Shown: positions 27,543 to 37,520 of the stretch, piece by piece | Position numbering within the stretch: position 1 is the stretch's first letter | Layout of the letters: the number at the start of each line of letters is the position of its first letter | DNA from: Paraburkholderia caffeinilytica | GTDB taxonomy: Bacteria; Pseudomonadota; Gammaproteobacteria; Burkholderiales; Burkholderiaceae | Assembly: GCF_003368325.1 (NCBI RefSeq) | Contig: NZ_CP031467.1 | Coordinates: 1,178,001 to 1,242,000, forward strand | Reading direction: 5' to 3' | Length of the DNA: 64,000 nt | Notes under the pieces: model-generated | What the model was told of the DNA's origin: nothing | Databases searched by the model: none | Seen by the model: the letters and a program-made list of their open reading frames with translations, nothing else | Translations under genes and position numbers: made by a program

Positions 27543-28201
27543 GCCGCCTCCGAACGCGCGGCTCGCGGCAGCACCACCAGATAACGCCAGACGACCTCGG
27601 CCACCAGCAGCACGCCGACCAATCCATAAGCGATCGCGCCGTTATAAAGCGACCAGCTTGCACGGCTCCAGTAGAGCGCCGTATAAGCGGAGAACGCGCC
27701 GTTCAGCGCGAAGAAGACGCACCATACCTGGGTCACGCGCCACGTATGGCGCACGGCGCCCGGCGGCAGATCCGGATTGCCCAGCCGCGCGAATTTCTCG
27801 ATCATCGACGGCCCGCGCACGAGCGTCGCGCCGAACGCGATCAATAGACCCAGATTGACGAGCGACGGATAGAGGCGCAACAGCAGCTCGCTATTGGTGA
27901 ACACGATTGCCGCCGAGGCGCAGCTCAGCAGGCCGACCACCGTCCAGTCGATCGTGGAGAGCCGGCGCAGCGAGGTCGCAACCGGACCGCTGCCCGCCCA
28001 GCGTTGCAGCCACAGAATCGCAAACAGCATGCAACCGACATAGCGCGGCGTGTCCCAGCGCCATGCACACAGAATCAACGCGGGATACGCGAGTTTCAGC
28101 AGGACCTGCACCACCGTCTTGGCCCAGTGGCGCCCAGTGCCGGGCGATGCCTCGGCGGGCTGGCTCGCCGCCGCTTGCATTCGCGAACGCACGGATGGCA
28201 T
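27539..28201 (-). CDS. COG4648-type membrane protein of aryl polyene clusters
   Basis: 220 residues with about five hydrophobic segments (for example LAYPALILCAW and AIAYGLVGVLLVAEVVWRYL). It is recognised mainly by its place between the ACP and the ligase, where aryl polyene clusters carry a membrane protein often mislabelled as gyrase-related. The role is unknown, perhaps as a membrane anchor for the assembly enzymes. It starts inside the ACP stop codon (ATGA). Confidence 0.75.
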   Translation of the reverse strand: MPSVRSRMQAAASQPAEASPGTGRHWAKTVVQVLLKLAYPALILCAWRWDTPRYVGCMLFAILWLQRWAGSGPVATSLRRLSTIDWTVVGLLSCASAAIVFTNSELLLRLYPSLVNLGLLIAFGATLVRGPSMIEKFARLGNPDLPPGAVRHTWRVTQVWCVFFALNGAFSAYTALYWSRASWSLYNGAIAYGLVGVLLVAEVVWRYLVVLPRAARSEAA

Positions 28202-28452
28202 CAGCCTTGTGCCGCCAACAGGGATTCGACCGCACCGATCACATCGCCGACCGTGCGCACCGACTTGAATTCTTCCGGCTTGATGCGGCGGCCGGTCATT
28301 TCCTGCAGTTTGATCGCGAGGTCGACAGCGTCGATGCTGTCGAGATCGAGATCTTCGAAGAGATGTGCGTCGGGCGTCACGCGCTCCGGCTCGATCGCGA
28401 AGTTCTCTTTGAAGATGGCGCGGATGCGTTCAAGAATCTCTGCCTCGGACAC
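28201..28452 (-). CDS. Acyl carrier protein (second ACP)
   Basis: 83 residues with the phosphopantetheine site S39 in DLDLDSIDAVDL, strongly acidic like other ACPs. It lies two bases after the first ACP. Aryl polyene systems use two ACPs (ApeE, ApeF) for starter loading and elongation; which role this one takes cannot be read from sequence. Confidence 0.93.
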   Translation of the reverse strand: MSEAEILERIRAIFKENFAIEPERVTPDAHLFEDLDLDSIDAVDLAIKLQEMTGRRIKPEEFKSVRTVGDVIGAVESLLAAQG

Positions 28453-28454
28453 GA

Positions 28455-28754
28455 TTAATCCCCTTTTCTTGTGGTTTCGTTCACAGCATGCGCCGTTTCG
28501 CGCTGACTCGCGACCAGCGCGGCCAGCGTGCTGATCGAGCGGAAGTGCTCGCGGGTGCGTTCGTCGTTCGCTGCGATGGTCAGTTGGTATTGTTTGCGCA
28601 GCACGATGCCGATCTCGAGCGCGTCGATCGAGTCGAGACCGATGCCGTCGGTATCGAACAACGGGGCGTCGTCGTCGATATCGGCCGGGCTCAGGTCTTC
28701 CAGATCGAGGGCTTCGATCAGAAGCTGTTTAATTTCCAGTTTTAAAGAATCCAT
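28455..28754 (-). CDS. Acyl carrier protein (first ACP)
   Basis: 99 residues with attachment serine S42 in GIGLDSIDALE. It is longer than the second ACP by a basic C-terminal tail (NETTRKGD). Its start overlaps the acyltransferase gene by 26 bases. Confidence 0.92.
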   Translation of the reverse strand: MDSLKLEIKQLLIEALDLEDLSPADIDDDAPLFDTDGIGLDSIDALEIGIVLRKQYQLTIAANDERTREHFRSISTLAALVASQRETAHAVNETTRKGD

Positions 28755-29523
28755 AATCGAACAGGTGCTGAGTAATGTGGGCTTCGATGGCGCTGGTCAC
28801 GCTGCGCGCCGCGAGAGACGGTGATGCATCGTGGTCCGCGAGTTGCTCGACGCCAAGCGGCTCAAGCACGTTCACGCGCATCCGGAAGGCGCGCGCCGGC
28901 ACGTCGTACCAGCGCATCTGCTTGGTGAACGCCGGCGGATCGCAGTCCATCAGCACCGGCACGATCGGCGCGCCGACCTTCAACGCCATGTGCGCGAACC
29001 CGCGTGAGAACGCATGCAGCCGGTTCGGCGCGGGGCTGCGCGTGCCCTCGGGAAAAATAATCATCGTGTAGCCCGCTGCCAGCTGCCGCGCGCCGGCTTC
29101 GACGAGCTCCGCGGGATCGGCGTTGCTCACGTATTCCGCCGCGCGCACGATCCCCCAGAAACACGGGTTGCCCCAATGCGCGTTTTTCACCACGCAACAG
29201 GCGCGCGGCGTGAGCGACAACAACACCATGACGTCCAGATACGTCGGGTGATTGGCGACCACGATCGCCGGGCCGCCGGCGCGCAATCCCTGTACGCCCG
29301 ACAGCTCGAGCTCCATCACGCCGATGCGCTGCAACACCGCGACCAGCGCGCGGAAAAACCAGTGAATCACGGTCGTCACCGCGCGCTGGCGCGACGCCCG
29401 ATGCGGCCACAGCCACGCGAGCGGGAACACCAGCACCGAAAACAGCACGCCGCAGACGCCGAACACCACGAAGGCCATGCCGGTCGCGCAGAACCGCCAG
29501 CCGTAGTCAAGCCGCGCTTTCAT
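28729..29523 (-). CDS. 1-acyl-glycerol-3-phosphate acyltransferase family protein
   Basis: 264 residues from the ATG at 29523, inside the end of the previous gene; a longer frame to 29706 exists but overlaps that gene more. An N-terminal membrane helix is followed by the LPLAT motif NHPTYLDVM (HX4D) and FPEGTRSPAP. It would acylate a polyene intermediate or its glycerol-like anchor (ApeD-like by position). Confidence 0.87.
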   Translation of the reverse strand: MKARLDYGWRFCATGMAFVVFGVCGVLFSVLVFPLAWLWPHRASRQRAVTTVIHWFFRALVAVLQRIGVMELELSGVQGLRAGGPAIVVANHPTYLDVMVLLSLTPRACCVVKNAHWGNPCFWGIVRAAEYVSNADPAELVEAGARQLAAGYTMIIFPEGTRSPAPNRLHAFSRGFAHMALKVGAPIVPVLMDCDPPAFTKQMRWYDVPARAFRMRVNVLEPLGVEQLADHDASPSLAARSVTSAIEAHITQHLFDYGFFKTGN

Positions 29524-30262
29524 GCCACCTCCAATGCCAGGCTGCGCCGGCGCCTTGCCAGACGGCGGGCCTGCCCGTTTCCAGGCAGTGTTGCAGCGCC
29601 TGGCTCTGGGTCGCGAAGCTTTCTTCCGTGCTTGCCTGGGCGCTTGCCACACTATCCGCGCCTGAGCGACGGGTCTCGTGCGCGACCTCCGCTGCCTCCA
29701 ACTCACCCGCGCCGGACAACGTGCAGACCAGCTGCCCCGCCTCCGCTTCGCCGTTCAGCAGGATCGCGATCGCGCCGCCCTGCACTTCGTCTTCAATCGT
29801 GCCGTACGCCGGATCGGCCGGTTCGTCGGCGTACACTAGCAACACCGGTGAGCCGGGCTGCGTTGCGTATTGCGCGTACGCTTCCAGCAGCGCATAGCCG
29901 AGCGTCTCCGCGCCAGCCGAAATCGCGCTGGCGGCGGATCGGTCGCCACGCGCGATGCCGAACACGCCGGTCATGGCGTTCAGCACCGACAGGCTGAAGG
30001 CGGTGGGCGAGACCGGTTCGCCCGCGCTGATGGTGCGCAGGATGTCCGTGGTGCGCCGCAATTCGCCGTGGCGCGATGCGAACACGACCCTGACCTCGTT
30101 TTGCGCAACGCAGTCGTGCGCGACCTTCAGTGCGACTCTGGACAGCGTGCTCAGGCGACGCCGCACGATCGGCTCGATAAAGCCGATGTCGGGTGCGGCA
30201 GATGCGGCAGCAGGCCAGCTAGACCAGCGAGCGACCGGAATGGTCCAGTGCAGATCGGGCAT
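29507..30262 (-). CDS. Ketosynthase-like chain-length factor (ApeC-like), first gene of the operon
   Basis: 251 residues, resembling the N-terminal domain of beta-ketoacyl synthases (LSVLNAMTGVFGIARG, AETLGYALLEA). The active-site cysteine is absent: the corresponding segment reads DRSAASAISAGAET. Chain-length factors of type II polyketide systems also lack it and pair with an active KS; ApeC does so with ApeO. It begins a fifteen-gene run in which nearly every start overlaps the previous stop. Confidence 0.85.
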   Translation of the reverse strand: MPDLHWTIPVARWSSWPAAASAAPDIGFIEPIVRRRLSTLSRVALKVAHDCVAQNEVRVVFASRHGELRRTTDILRTISAGEPVSPTAFSLSVLNAMTGVFGIARGDRSAASAISAGAETLGYALLEAYAQYATQPGSPVLLVYADEPADPAYGTIEDEVQGGAIAILLNGEAEAGQLVCTLSGAGELEAAEVAHETRRSGADSVASAQASTEESFATQSQALQHCLETGRPAVWQGAGAAWHWRWHESAA

Positions 30263-30880
30263 ATCGGTGTTCGCGCGTAGAAGCGAGGAGAGGCTGAGGG
30301 CGCCTGACGGAATACGCAGCCGTCACAGCGTATGCGCGCCGCGCGGAACGACAATCTTCAGCCGGGGGTCAATCCAATCGTCTTATATAGGGTTCAGCGA
30401 TTTAACGGCACTTGGCCCCGATTATTTAGGCGCCTTTGCCAATTTGTCTGATTGATTGACTCAGGCTCCCTATGGTCGCCGGAATCATACTGAATATTCT
30501 GGATTAAATCAGCCACAAAAGACGTATCCATCTGTATCCGTATCGCTGGTGCGACGGATGCCTGGACAATGTCAAAATCCAGGCGTGGCGGCCCTTGCGC
30601 TCACGTCAGCAGCCCGCAAAGCCGCTTGCGGCGAGCTTCGCGGCCCAGACGGGCATTGTCGCATCCACAAATAGACACAGAAACTTTCATTTAACTTTCT
30701 AAACGAGTGTTTCGTTTCGGAACACTTCAATGCCGCGGCCTCGATCTGCTGAGTCAGACGCCACGCATCGCTTAAATTTCGCGCGCGACTTACGGGCGCT
30801 TACCGCAGCGCCATTTTCGCCATATCGCGGTCGAGTCATCGGCTTTCGGCCAAAAGCATGCTTCGCGCAGGTTGCAAAGC
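30263..30880. other. Intergenic region upstream of the aryl polyene operon
   Basis: About 620 bp without a convincing gene; short frames here lack ribosome-binding sites and protein-like composition. The stretch 30370-30460 is AT-richer, and TATATA near 30391-30396 could serve as a -10 box for the leftward operon, but no good -35 box pairs with it. The region from 30470 to 30720 is also comparatively AT-rich. No regulator gene is nearby. Confidence 0.4.
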
Positions 30881-30916
30881 GAAACGGCCCGGCAGGATGA
30901 CCTGCCGGGCCGTTTC
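30881..30916 (-). terminator. Perfect 16-bp stem hairpin downstream of the DUF4136 lipoprotein gene
   Basis: GAAACGGCCCGGCAGG (30881-30896), loop ATGA, CCTGCCGGGCCGTTTC (30901-30916). The arms are fully complementary. It lies 67 bases past the stop of the minus-strand gene; the T run is weak (GCTTTGC). Confidence 0.7.
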
Positions 30917-30983
30917 TGTTGCGCCGCAGCGTATGCTGTTTGCCGCGCCGGTGCCGTGCTTGCTGCACTGCCTATTGCATTGC

Positions 30984-31688
30984 TTATTGCACGACCTTCG
31001 CGCCCGGCGCCGGAGCCGGAGCCGCCGCACCGGCGGGCGCGGCGCCCGTCGTCGCGACTTCGTTCGAGGCCCCGCCGTTCTTGTCGACGGGAATCCTCAC
31101 GGTGTGGACCACGCCGTTGCCGAGCGGGAAATCGGCCAGCGCGCTGCGCGCCAGATACGGCATGGCCCTCACCAGCGACGATTCTTCGTCCGAGTTGCGC
31201 GCCGTCACGTTATAGACCTCTTTGCCGCTGGCGCGCTCAGTGATCCGCACGCCGAGCAGGTGCGTGAAGATCGGGTAGCTCTGGTTCACATACGCGGTCG
31301 GAAACGCACCCCACGGGCCCCACGGATCGAACGGCCGGCCCCAGTACGGCGCCGGCCACGGGTTGTAATACACCGGCTGCGCGACCGTCACCATGTCCGA
31401 GCGAATCCCATACGACAGCCCGACCAGATAACGCGCCTGGGACGTGTCGACCTGCCGGAACGCGTGCGTGGCAAGTTCGTTGCCGACGAGGCGCTCGTAG
31501 GTGGTGAGCTCGAGATTGTTCTGCTGATCCGCCGCCCGCGTGAAGGCATAGGTACGGGTGGCGTCATTGCCGCTCCAGTCGGAAAACGCCGTGACCTGGG
31601 AGGTCACGTAGCTCGTGCAGCCGGACAGCAGCACCGTTAGCCCGGCCAGCAGCAGCGCGGCGCGGCGGGTCAATCGATCGAATTTCAT
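30984..31688 (-). CDS. DUF4136-type lipoprotein
   Basis: 234 residues. The signal peptide ends in the lipobox LLSGC, so it is an envelope lipoprotein. The YERLVGNELATHAF and ARYLVGLSYGI pattern and the late ITERASGKEVYNVTARN are typical of the DUF4136 domain. It has a Trp/Pro/Tyr-rich loop (YNPWPAPYWG) in the middle and a low-complexity Ala/Pro tail over the last 30 residues. The function is unknown. It diverges from pepN. Confidence 0.85.
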   Translation of the reverse strand: MKFDRLTRRAALLLAGLTVLLSGCTSYVTSQVTAFSDWSGNDATRTYAFTRAADQQNNLELTTYERLVGNELATHAFRQVDTSQARYLVGLSYGIRSDMVTVAQPVYYNPWPAPYWGRPFDPWGPWGAFPTAYVNQSYPIFTHLLGVRITERASGKEVYNVTARNSDEESSLVRAMPYLARSALADFPLGNGVVHTVRIPVDKNGGASNEVATTGAAPAGAAAPAPAPGAKVVQ

Positions 31689-31904
31689 GGTCTACCTCGT
31701 GATGCCTGTTGTCGCCATTCTCCAGCGGGTCGGCTCGTGCGCACGCTTTGCCGCGCAGAGCGGCCCCGATAATACGCTGACCAGCCGAATCGGTAAAAAG
31801 TTCGACCCGCACGATCCGCCGAGCCTTTGTACAATGGCTCGACAAGCCCGGCTCGCGCGCCATAAGCACGCGTGACGGCTCGAGTCCCATCACTACAGAA
31901 CGCC

Positions 31905-34601
31905 ATGGCCGATACCGCAACGCCCAATGTGATCCGCCGCGCCGATTACGCGCCGCCTGCCTTCCTGATCGACACCGTCGCACTGGAGTTCGATCTGATC
32001 CCCGAACGCACCGTCGTCAGGAACACGATGCGGGTGCGCCGCAACCCGGACGCGTCCCACGCCGCGAATCTCGAACTGATGGGCGAACAACTCGAGTTCG
32101 TCGGCGCCGCGATCGACGGCGCCCCGTTCGCCCACGCGCATGCGCACGAACACGGCCTCACGCTCGACAACGTGCCGGATCACTTCGAACTCACGCTCAC
32201 CAGCCTCTGCAATCCGGCGGAGAACACCACGCTGTCGGGCCTGTATGTGTCGGGCGGCAACTTCTTCACGCAGTGCGAGGCCGAGGGCTTTCGCCGCATC
32301 ACCTATTTCCTCGACCGCCCTGACGTGATGGCGACCTACACGGTTACGCTGCGCGCCAGCAAGGCCGACTATCCCGTGCTGCTGTCGAACGGCAATCTGC
32401 TCGAACAAGGCGATCTGCCGGACGGCCGCCATTTCGCCCGCTGGGAAGATCCGTTCAGGAAACCGAGCTATCTGTTCGCGCTGGTCGCGGGCAAGCTGGT
32501 CGCGCTCGAAGAGCGCGTGAAAAGCGGTTCGGGCAAGGAAAAGCTGCTGCAGGTATGGGTCGAACCGCACGATCTGGACAAGACCCGTCACGCCATGGAT
32601 TCGCTGATCAACTCGATCCGCTGGGACGAGTCGCGCTTCGGGCTGGAACTGGATCTGGACCGCTTCATGATCGTCGCGGTGAGCGACTTCAACATGGGCG
32701 CGATGGAGAACAAGGGGCTCAACATCTTCAACACGAAGTACGTGCTGGCGAACCCCGAAACAGCCACGGACACCGATTTCGCCAACATCGAGGCGGTGGT
32801 CGGCCACGAATACTTCCACAACTGGACCGGCAACCGCGTGACGTGCCGCGACTGGTTCCAGCTGAGCCTGAAAGAAGGCCTGACGGTGTTCCGCGATCAG
32901 GAATTCTCGGCCGACATGGCGGGCGGTGCGACCGATGAAGCCTCGCGCGCCACCAAACGCATCGAAGACGTGCGCGTGCTGCGCCAGATGCAATTCGCCG
33001 AAGATGCCGGTCCGATGGCGCACCCGGTGCGCCCGGAAAGCTATGTCGAGATCAACAACTTCTACACGATGACGGTCTACGAAAAAGGCTCCGAAGTCGT
33101 GCGGATGTATCAGACGCTGTTCGGCCGCGACGGCTTCCGCAAGGGCATGGACCTGTACTTCAAGCGTCATGACGGCCAGGCGGTGACCTGCGACGATTTC
33201 CGTCACGCGCTCGCCGATGCGAACGGCCGCGATCTCGCGCAATTCGAGCGCTGGTACAGCCAGGCCGGCACGCCGCGCGTCTCGGTACGCACCGCGTACG
33301 ACACCGCGCAACAGCGCTACAGCGTGACGCTCACACAAGGTTATGGCGATGCCGCACCGGCCGCGCGTGAAACGCAAAAAGGCCCGCTGCTGATCCCGTT
33401 CGCGATCGGTTTGATCGGCAAGGAGGGCCACGACCTGCCGCTGCAACTGGATGGCGAGACCCGGCCTTCGGACGCCACCACGCGCGTGCTGGAATTCACG
33501 CAGACCGAACAGACCTTCACCTTCGTCAACGTTGCGCAGGAACCGCTGCCCTCGCTGCTGCGCAATTTCTCGGCGCCGGTGGTCGTCGAATACGATTACT
33601 CGCCTGACGAGCTCGCGTTCCTGCTCGCGCACGACAGTGACCCGTTCAACCGCTGGGAAGCCGGCCAACGGCTCGCCACGCGCGAGCTGCTGACGCTCGC
33701 CGGGCGCGCCGCGACGGGCGTGCCGCTGCAACTCGACGACTCGGTCGTCGCCGCGTTCGCGCGCGTGCTGACCGACGAAACGCTCTCGCCTTCGTTCCGC
33801 GAACTGGCGTTGATGCTGCCGTCGGAAGCCTATCTGGCCGAGCAGATGGCCGAATCGAATCCGGCCGCCGTACACGCCGCGCGGCAGTTCGTGCGTAAGC
33901 GCCTCGCGAATGCGCTCAGGAAAGACTGGCTCGCCGTGTACGAAAAGCACCGCACGCCGGGGGCCTATGAAGCGACGCCGGAGGCTTCCGGCCATCGCGC
34001 GTTGAAGAATCTCGCGCTGTCGTATCTCGCGGAACTGGACGATCCGTCGGAAGCCGTGCGGCTCGCGTCCGCACAATACGACGCCGCCAACAACATGACC
34101 GACCGCTCAGCGGCGCTCTCGGCGTTGCTCAATGCAGCGGCGGCGAATGGCGGCAGCATTGAGGCACAGCAAGCGCTGGAAGACTTCTACCGGCGTTTCG
34201 AAAAGGAACCGCTTGTCATCGACAAATGGTTTGCCCTGCAAGCCACGCAACGTGGCAGCGCGCAGCGTCCGGTGATCGAGATCGTGCGCAAACTGATGGC
34301 GCACCCGGCGTTCAACCTGAAAAATCCGAACCGGGCGCGCTCGCTGATTTTCAGCTTCTGTGCGGCGAACCCCGCGCAGTTCCATGCCGAAGACGGTTCC
34401 GGCTATGCGTTCTGGGCCGACCAGGTGATCGCGCTCGATGCCATCAATCCGCAAGTGGCCGCCCGCCTCGCCCGCTCGCTGGAACTATGGCGCCGCTTTA
34501 CACCGACGCTGCGTGACGGTATGCGCGCGGCGCTGGAGAAAGTCGCGTCGCAGGTGAAATCGCGCGACGTGCGCGAGATCGTGGAGAAAGCGTTGGCGTG
34601 A
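31905..34601 (+). CDS. pepN: Aminopeptidase N
   Basis: 898 residues from the ATG at 31905 (a GTG at 31872 would add 11 residues). M1-family features are present: the substrate motif GAMEN, the zinc motif HEYFHNWTGN with the third ligand glutamate 18 residues on in SLKEGLTVF, and the proton-donor tyrosine region YEKGSEVVRMY. The long C-terminal helical domain is complete. It removes N-terminal residues from peptides in the cytoplasm. A strong terminator follows. Confidence 0.96.
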   Translation: MADTATPNVIRRADYAPPAFLIDTVALEFDLIPERTVVRNTMRVRRNPDASHAANLELMGEQLEFVGAAIDGAPFAHAHAHEHGLTLDNVPDHFELTLTSLCNPAENTTLSGLYVSGGNFFTQCEAEGFRRITYFLDRPDVMATYTVTLRASKADYPVLLSNGNLLEQGDLPDGRHFARWEDPFRKPSYLFALVAGKLVALEERVKSGSGKEKLLQVWVEPHDLDKTRHAMDSLINSIRWDESRFGLELDLDRFMIVAVSDFNMGAMENKGLNIFNTKYVLANPETATDTDFANIEAVVGHEYFHNWTGNRVTCRDWFQLSLKEGLTVFRDQEFSADMAGGATDEASRATKRIEDVRVLRQMQFAEDAGPMAHPVRPESYVEINNFYTMTVYEKGSEVVRMYQTLFGRDGFRKGMDLYFKRHDGQAVTCDDFRHALADANGRDLAQFERWYSQAGTPRVSVRTAYDTAQQRYSVTLTQGYGDAAPAARETQKGPLLIPFAIGLIGKEGHDLPLQLDGETRPSDATTRVLEFTQTEQTFTFVNVAQEPLPSLLRNFSAPVVVEYDYSPDELAFLLAHDSDPFNRWEAGQRLATRELLTLAGRAATGVPLQLDDSVVAAFARVLTDETLSPSFRELALMLPSEAYLAEQMAESNPAAVHAARQFVRKRLANALRKDWLAVYEKHRTPGAYEATPEASGHRALKNLALSYLAELDDPSEAVRLASAQYDAANNMTDRSAALSALLNAAAANGGSIEAQQALEDFYRRFEKEPLVIDKWFALQATQRGSAQRPVIEIVRKLMAHPAFNLKNPNRARSLIFSFCAANPAQFHAEDGSGYAFWADQVIALDAINPQVAARLARSLELWRRFTPTLRDGMRAALEKVASQVKSRDVREIVEKALA

Positions 34602-34629
34602 CGTTCGTCTGAAGGCGCTTCCTGCATCG

Positions 34630-34658
34630 AAAAGCCGGCACGTGCTGCCGGCTTTTTT
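34630..34658 (+). terminator. Rho-independent terminator of pepN
   Basis: AAAAGCCGGCA (34630-34640), loop CGTGC, TGCCGGCTTTT (34646-34656) with a T run of eight. It is 28 bases after the pepN stop. Confidence 0.9.
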
Positions 34659-34764
34659 TCGTCCTGGATTTCGCCATGGGCAGTGTGTGCGCCTCAACGT
34701 TAGCCATCTGGACGACTGTTCGTATCGGCTCGGCAGGGTGAAAGTAAACGCATTCATTTAACGG

Positions 34765-34791
34765 TTTACGTTTAACGCAATGCGTTATATC
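34765..34791 (+). promoter_or_regulatory. higBA promoter with overlapping operator palindrome
   Basis: TTTACG (34765-34770) and TATATC (34786-34791) form a weak -35/-10 pair. The inverted repeat TAACGC-AAT-GCGTTA (34773-34787) sits between them and overlaps the -10 box, immediately before the toxin start. It is placed as an autorepression operator for the HigA antitoxin would be. Confidence 0.55.
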
Positions 34792-34796
34792 ATCCC

Positions 34797-35078
34797 ATGA
34801 TCACGACATTCGGCGACAAGGCTACCGCGGCAATCTTTCAGGGCAAGTTCGTGCATTCACTGCCGCTTCACATGCAGGCGCTCGCACGCCGTAAGCTGCT
34901 CATGATCGATGCAGCCGCGTCCATCCGCAACCTGCATGCGCCACCGGGCAACCGGCTCGAAGCCTTGCAGGGCCGGCGCAGCGGGCAGTGGAGCATTCGC
35001 GTCAACGCGCAGTGGCGCATCTGTTTTTATTTTGTCGACGGGGAGGCGTTGAATGTCGAAATTGTCGACTATCACTGA
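34797..35078 (+). CDS. higB: HigB-type toxin (RelE superfamily)
   Basis: 93 residues. Typical HigB pattern: ITTFGDKAT at the start, KLLMIDAA, then NRLEALQGRRSGQWSIRVNAQWRICF and a final VEIVDYH. HigB toxins are ribosome-dependent mRNA endonucleases. Toxin before antitoxin is the normal higBA order. The antitoxin start is 16 bases downstream. Confidence 0.92.
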   Translation: MITTFGDKATAAIFQGKFVHSLPLHMQALARRKLLMIDAAASIRNLHAPPGNRLEALQGRRSGQWSIRVNAQWRICFYFVDGEALNVEIVDYH

Positions 35079-35094
35079 TTATTGGGAGACCGGC

Positions 35095-35550
35095 ATGGTC
35101 ATCAAACGCTCCGATCTGGGCAGCATCGATTTCTCCGACATCGCCACCGGCGACAGCATCCCGGAAATCCATCCCGGCGAGATTCTGCGGTGCGAGTTCC
35201 TCGAGCCGCTCGGTATGTCCGTCAATGCGCTCGCACTTGCGTTGCGCGTACCGGCACCGCGCATCAATGACATCGTGCGCGGCAAACGCGCCATCTCGGC
35301 TGACACCGCGCTGCGGCTCGAACGCTATTTCGGCGCGAGCGCGCAATTCTGGTTGAATCTGCAAATCGCCTATGATCTGCGCGTCGCCACCGCGGCGGCC
35401 GGCGAACAGATCGAACGCGAGATCGAGCCGATGCCCAAGGCGAACCGCCCCAAAATGCCGAAGATCCCGGCCGAACACGCCCGTGCCGCGGCGCTTGCCA
35501 CCCACCTGGCCGGCCATGTCACGGCCATCAAGGCTCGCCGCAAAGCCTGA
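35095..35550 (+). CDS. higA: HigA-type antitoxin, XRE-family DNA-binding protein
   Basis: 151 residues from the ATG at 35095, preceded by GGGAG; an ATG at 35053 would overlap the toxin gene. The helix-turn-helix reads [17 protein letters not shown]...[23 protein letters not shown] and is followed by [20 protein letters not shown], the HigA signature. The C-terminal 50 residues are basic ([12 protein letters not shown]) and longer than in most HigA proteins. It neutralises HigB and represses the operon. Confidence 0.92.
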   Translation: MVIKRSDLGSIDFSDIATGDSIPEIHPGEILRCEFLEPLGMSVNALALALRVPAPRINDIVRGKRAISADTALRLERYFGASAQFWLNLQIAYDLRVATAAAGEQIEREIEPMPKANRPKMPKIPAEHARAAALATHLAGHVTAIKARRKA

Positions 35551-35672
35551 GTTTCACGGGCCTTTGCAGCGCTCAGCAACACGAACGCACGCCCTCGCAT
35601 CTCAAAAGCACGGAACCGACACAGCGAGCGGTTAAAATCGAGACATTCCCCAAGCCTTCCCGGAGTACAGCA

Positions 35673-36689
<1,017 letters not shown>

Positions 36690-36699
36690 CCACAGGGGC

Positions 36700-36729
36700 T
36701 TGCCAAGTTCCTAAAGAAGTCCCTATAAT
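36700..36729 (+). promoter_or_regulatory. Sigma-70-type promoter of tRNA-Thr
   Basis: TTGCCA (36700-36705) and a perfect TATAAT (36724-36729) are 18 bases apart. Transcription would start about 8 bases before the tRNA. Confidence 0.75.
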
Positions 36730-36744
36730 CTCGTTTCTCCTGAT

Positions 36745-36820
36745 GCCGGAATAGCTCAGACGGTAGAGCAGCGCATTCGTAATGCGAAGGTCGGGGGTTC
36801 GATTCCTCTTTCCGGCACCA
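36745..36820 (+). tRNA. tRNA-Thr (anticodon CGT)
   Basis: 76 nt with encoded CCA. The acceptor GCCGGAA pairs with TTCCGGC. The D arm GCTC/GAGC, the anticodon loop TTCGTAA and the T loop TTCGATT are all in place. The anticodon CGT reads ACG codons. The first pair of the anticodon stem (G27-A43) is mismatched. Confidence 0.96.
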
Positions 36821-36832
36821 CAAGATTCAAGC

Positions 36833-36863
36833 AAAAAGCCCAGTCCTTGTGACTGGGCTTTTT
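36833..36863 (+). terminator. Terminator of tRNA-Thr
   Basis: AAAAAGCCCAGTC (36833-36845), loop CTTGT, GACTGGGCTTTTT (36851-36863). The 13-bp arms are perfectly complementary, with A and T runs on both sides, so it could work in either direction. Confidence 0.92.
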
Positions 36864-37007
36864 GCTTTCTGTTGCTGCCTGCTCCCGCTATTCCCCGCGC
36901 CTGCGTTTGAAATTCGAGACGGCGCGACTTACCCCCGTCACGGCCAGCGTCGACAGCGGTTAGTTAAACATCGTCTGCCCGCACCAACCGATCACGGCAG
37001 CTTCAAT

Positions 37008-37208
37008 TCAATCGCCAAAATTCAATCGATCGGATCGCGCGATCACGCCAAGATTGCGAACAACCGCAGCGTCTTCGACGATCGCGTTCTCGGCCGGTTT
37101 CATGCGGTACGCCAACACCGCTTCTTGCGGCGCTGACGAGAACCACAAGATCCTGCCGGCGCACTCGATTCCGACCTGGCGTCCTTTCCAGTAGACAGCG
37201 TTTTCCAT
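37008..37208 (-). CDS. Small hypothetical protein
   Basis: 66 residues with protein-like composition (ENAVYWKGRQVGIE, GRILWFSSAPQEAVLAYRM). It is soluble, with no signal peptide. The ribosome-binding site is weak (AGAG). I do not recognise a family. It lies alone between tRNA-Thr and a LysR gene, so it may be real but is unsupported by context. Confidence 0.45.
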   Translation of the reverse strand: MENAVYWKGRQVGIECAGRILWFSSAPQEAVLAYRMKPAENAIVEDAAVVRNLGVIARSDRLNFGD

Positions 37209-37520
37209 GGCGAACTCTCAGAAGGGCTAAGGCAGCCATCTTCCGCGGCAGACCTGGCGCGTCCGTTACCCACCACACCATTCGCCGCAGATAGCTTCCT
37301 CAATGATAGGCAGCGGTTCGCGCGTCGACCGGCTTGTCATCAGGTGGCGATGTTTTGGCGTGAAGAGATGACCCCACGATTCATCGACGTTGGCGCTGCC
37401 CACAAGCAACCGGCTATGACGCGTTCTCCGCAGGCTGACGTTGAGCGCACCAACGAGAGCCGCATAGCACCCCATCTGAAGAAACGGCGCGCGGCATGAA
37501 GTCAAAACAACACGCGAGGC
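37209..37520. other. Intergenic region without a convincing gene
   Basis: 312 bp. A 79-codon minus-strand frame (37266-37505) contains a plausible stretch (RLLVGSANVDESWGHLF) but ends in basic low-complexity sequence and lacks a clear start signal; it could be a remnant of a degraded gene. Nothing else is seen. Confidence 0.4.

Noticed and set aside
30456..30968. Short frames upstream of the pigment operon (72 and 89 codons)
   Set aside because: No ribosome-binding site, no recognisable sequence, and one overlaps a perfect terminator hairpin.
31893..34076. 727-codon minus-strand frame across pepN
   Set aside because: Antisense to aminopeptidase N; rich in Arg/His/Gln and without recognisable domains.
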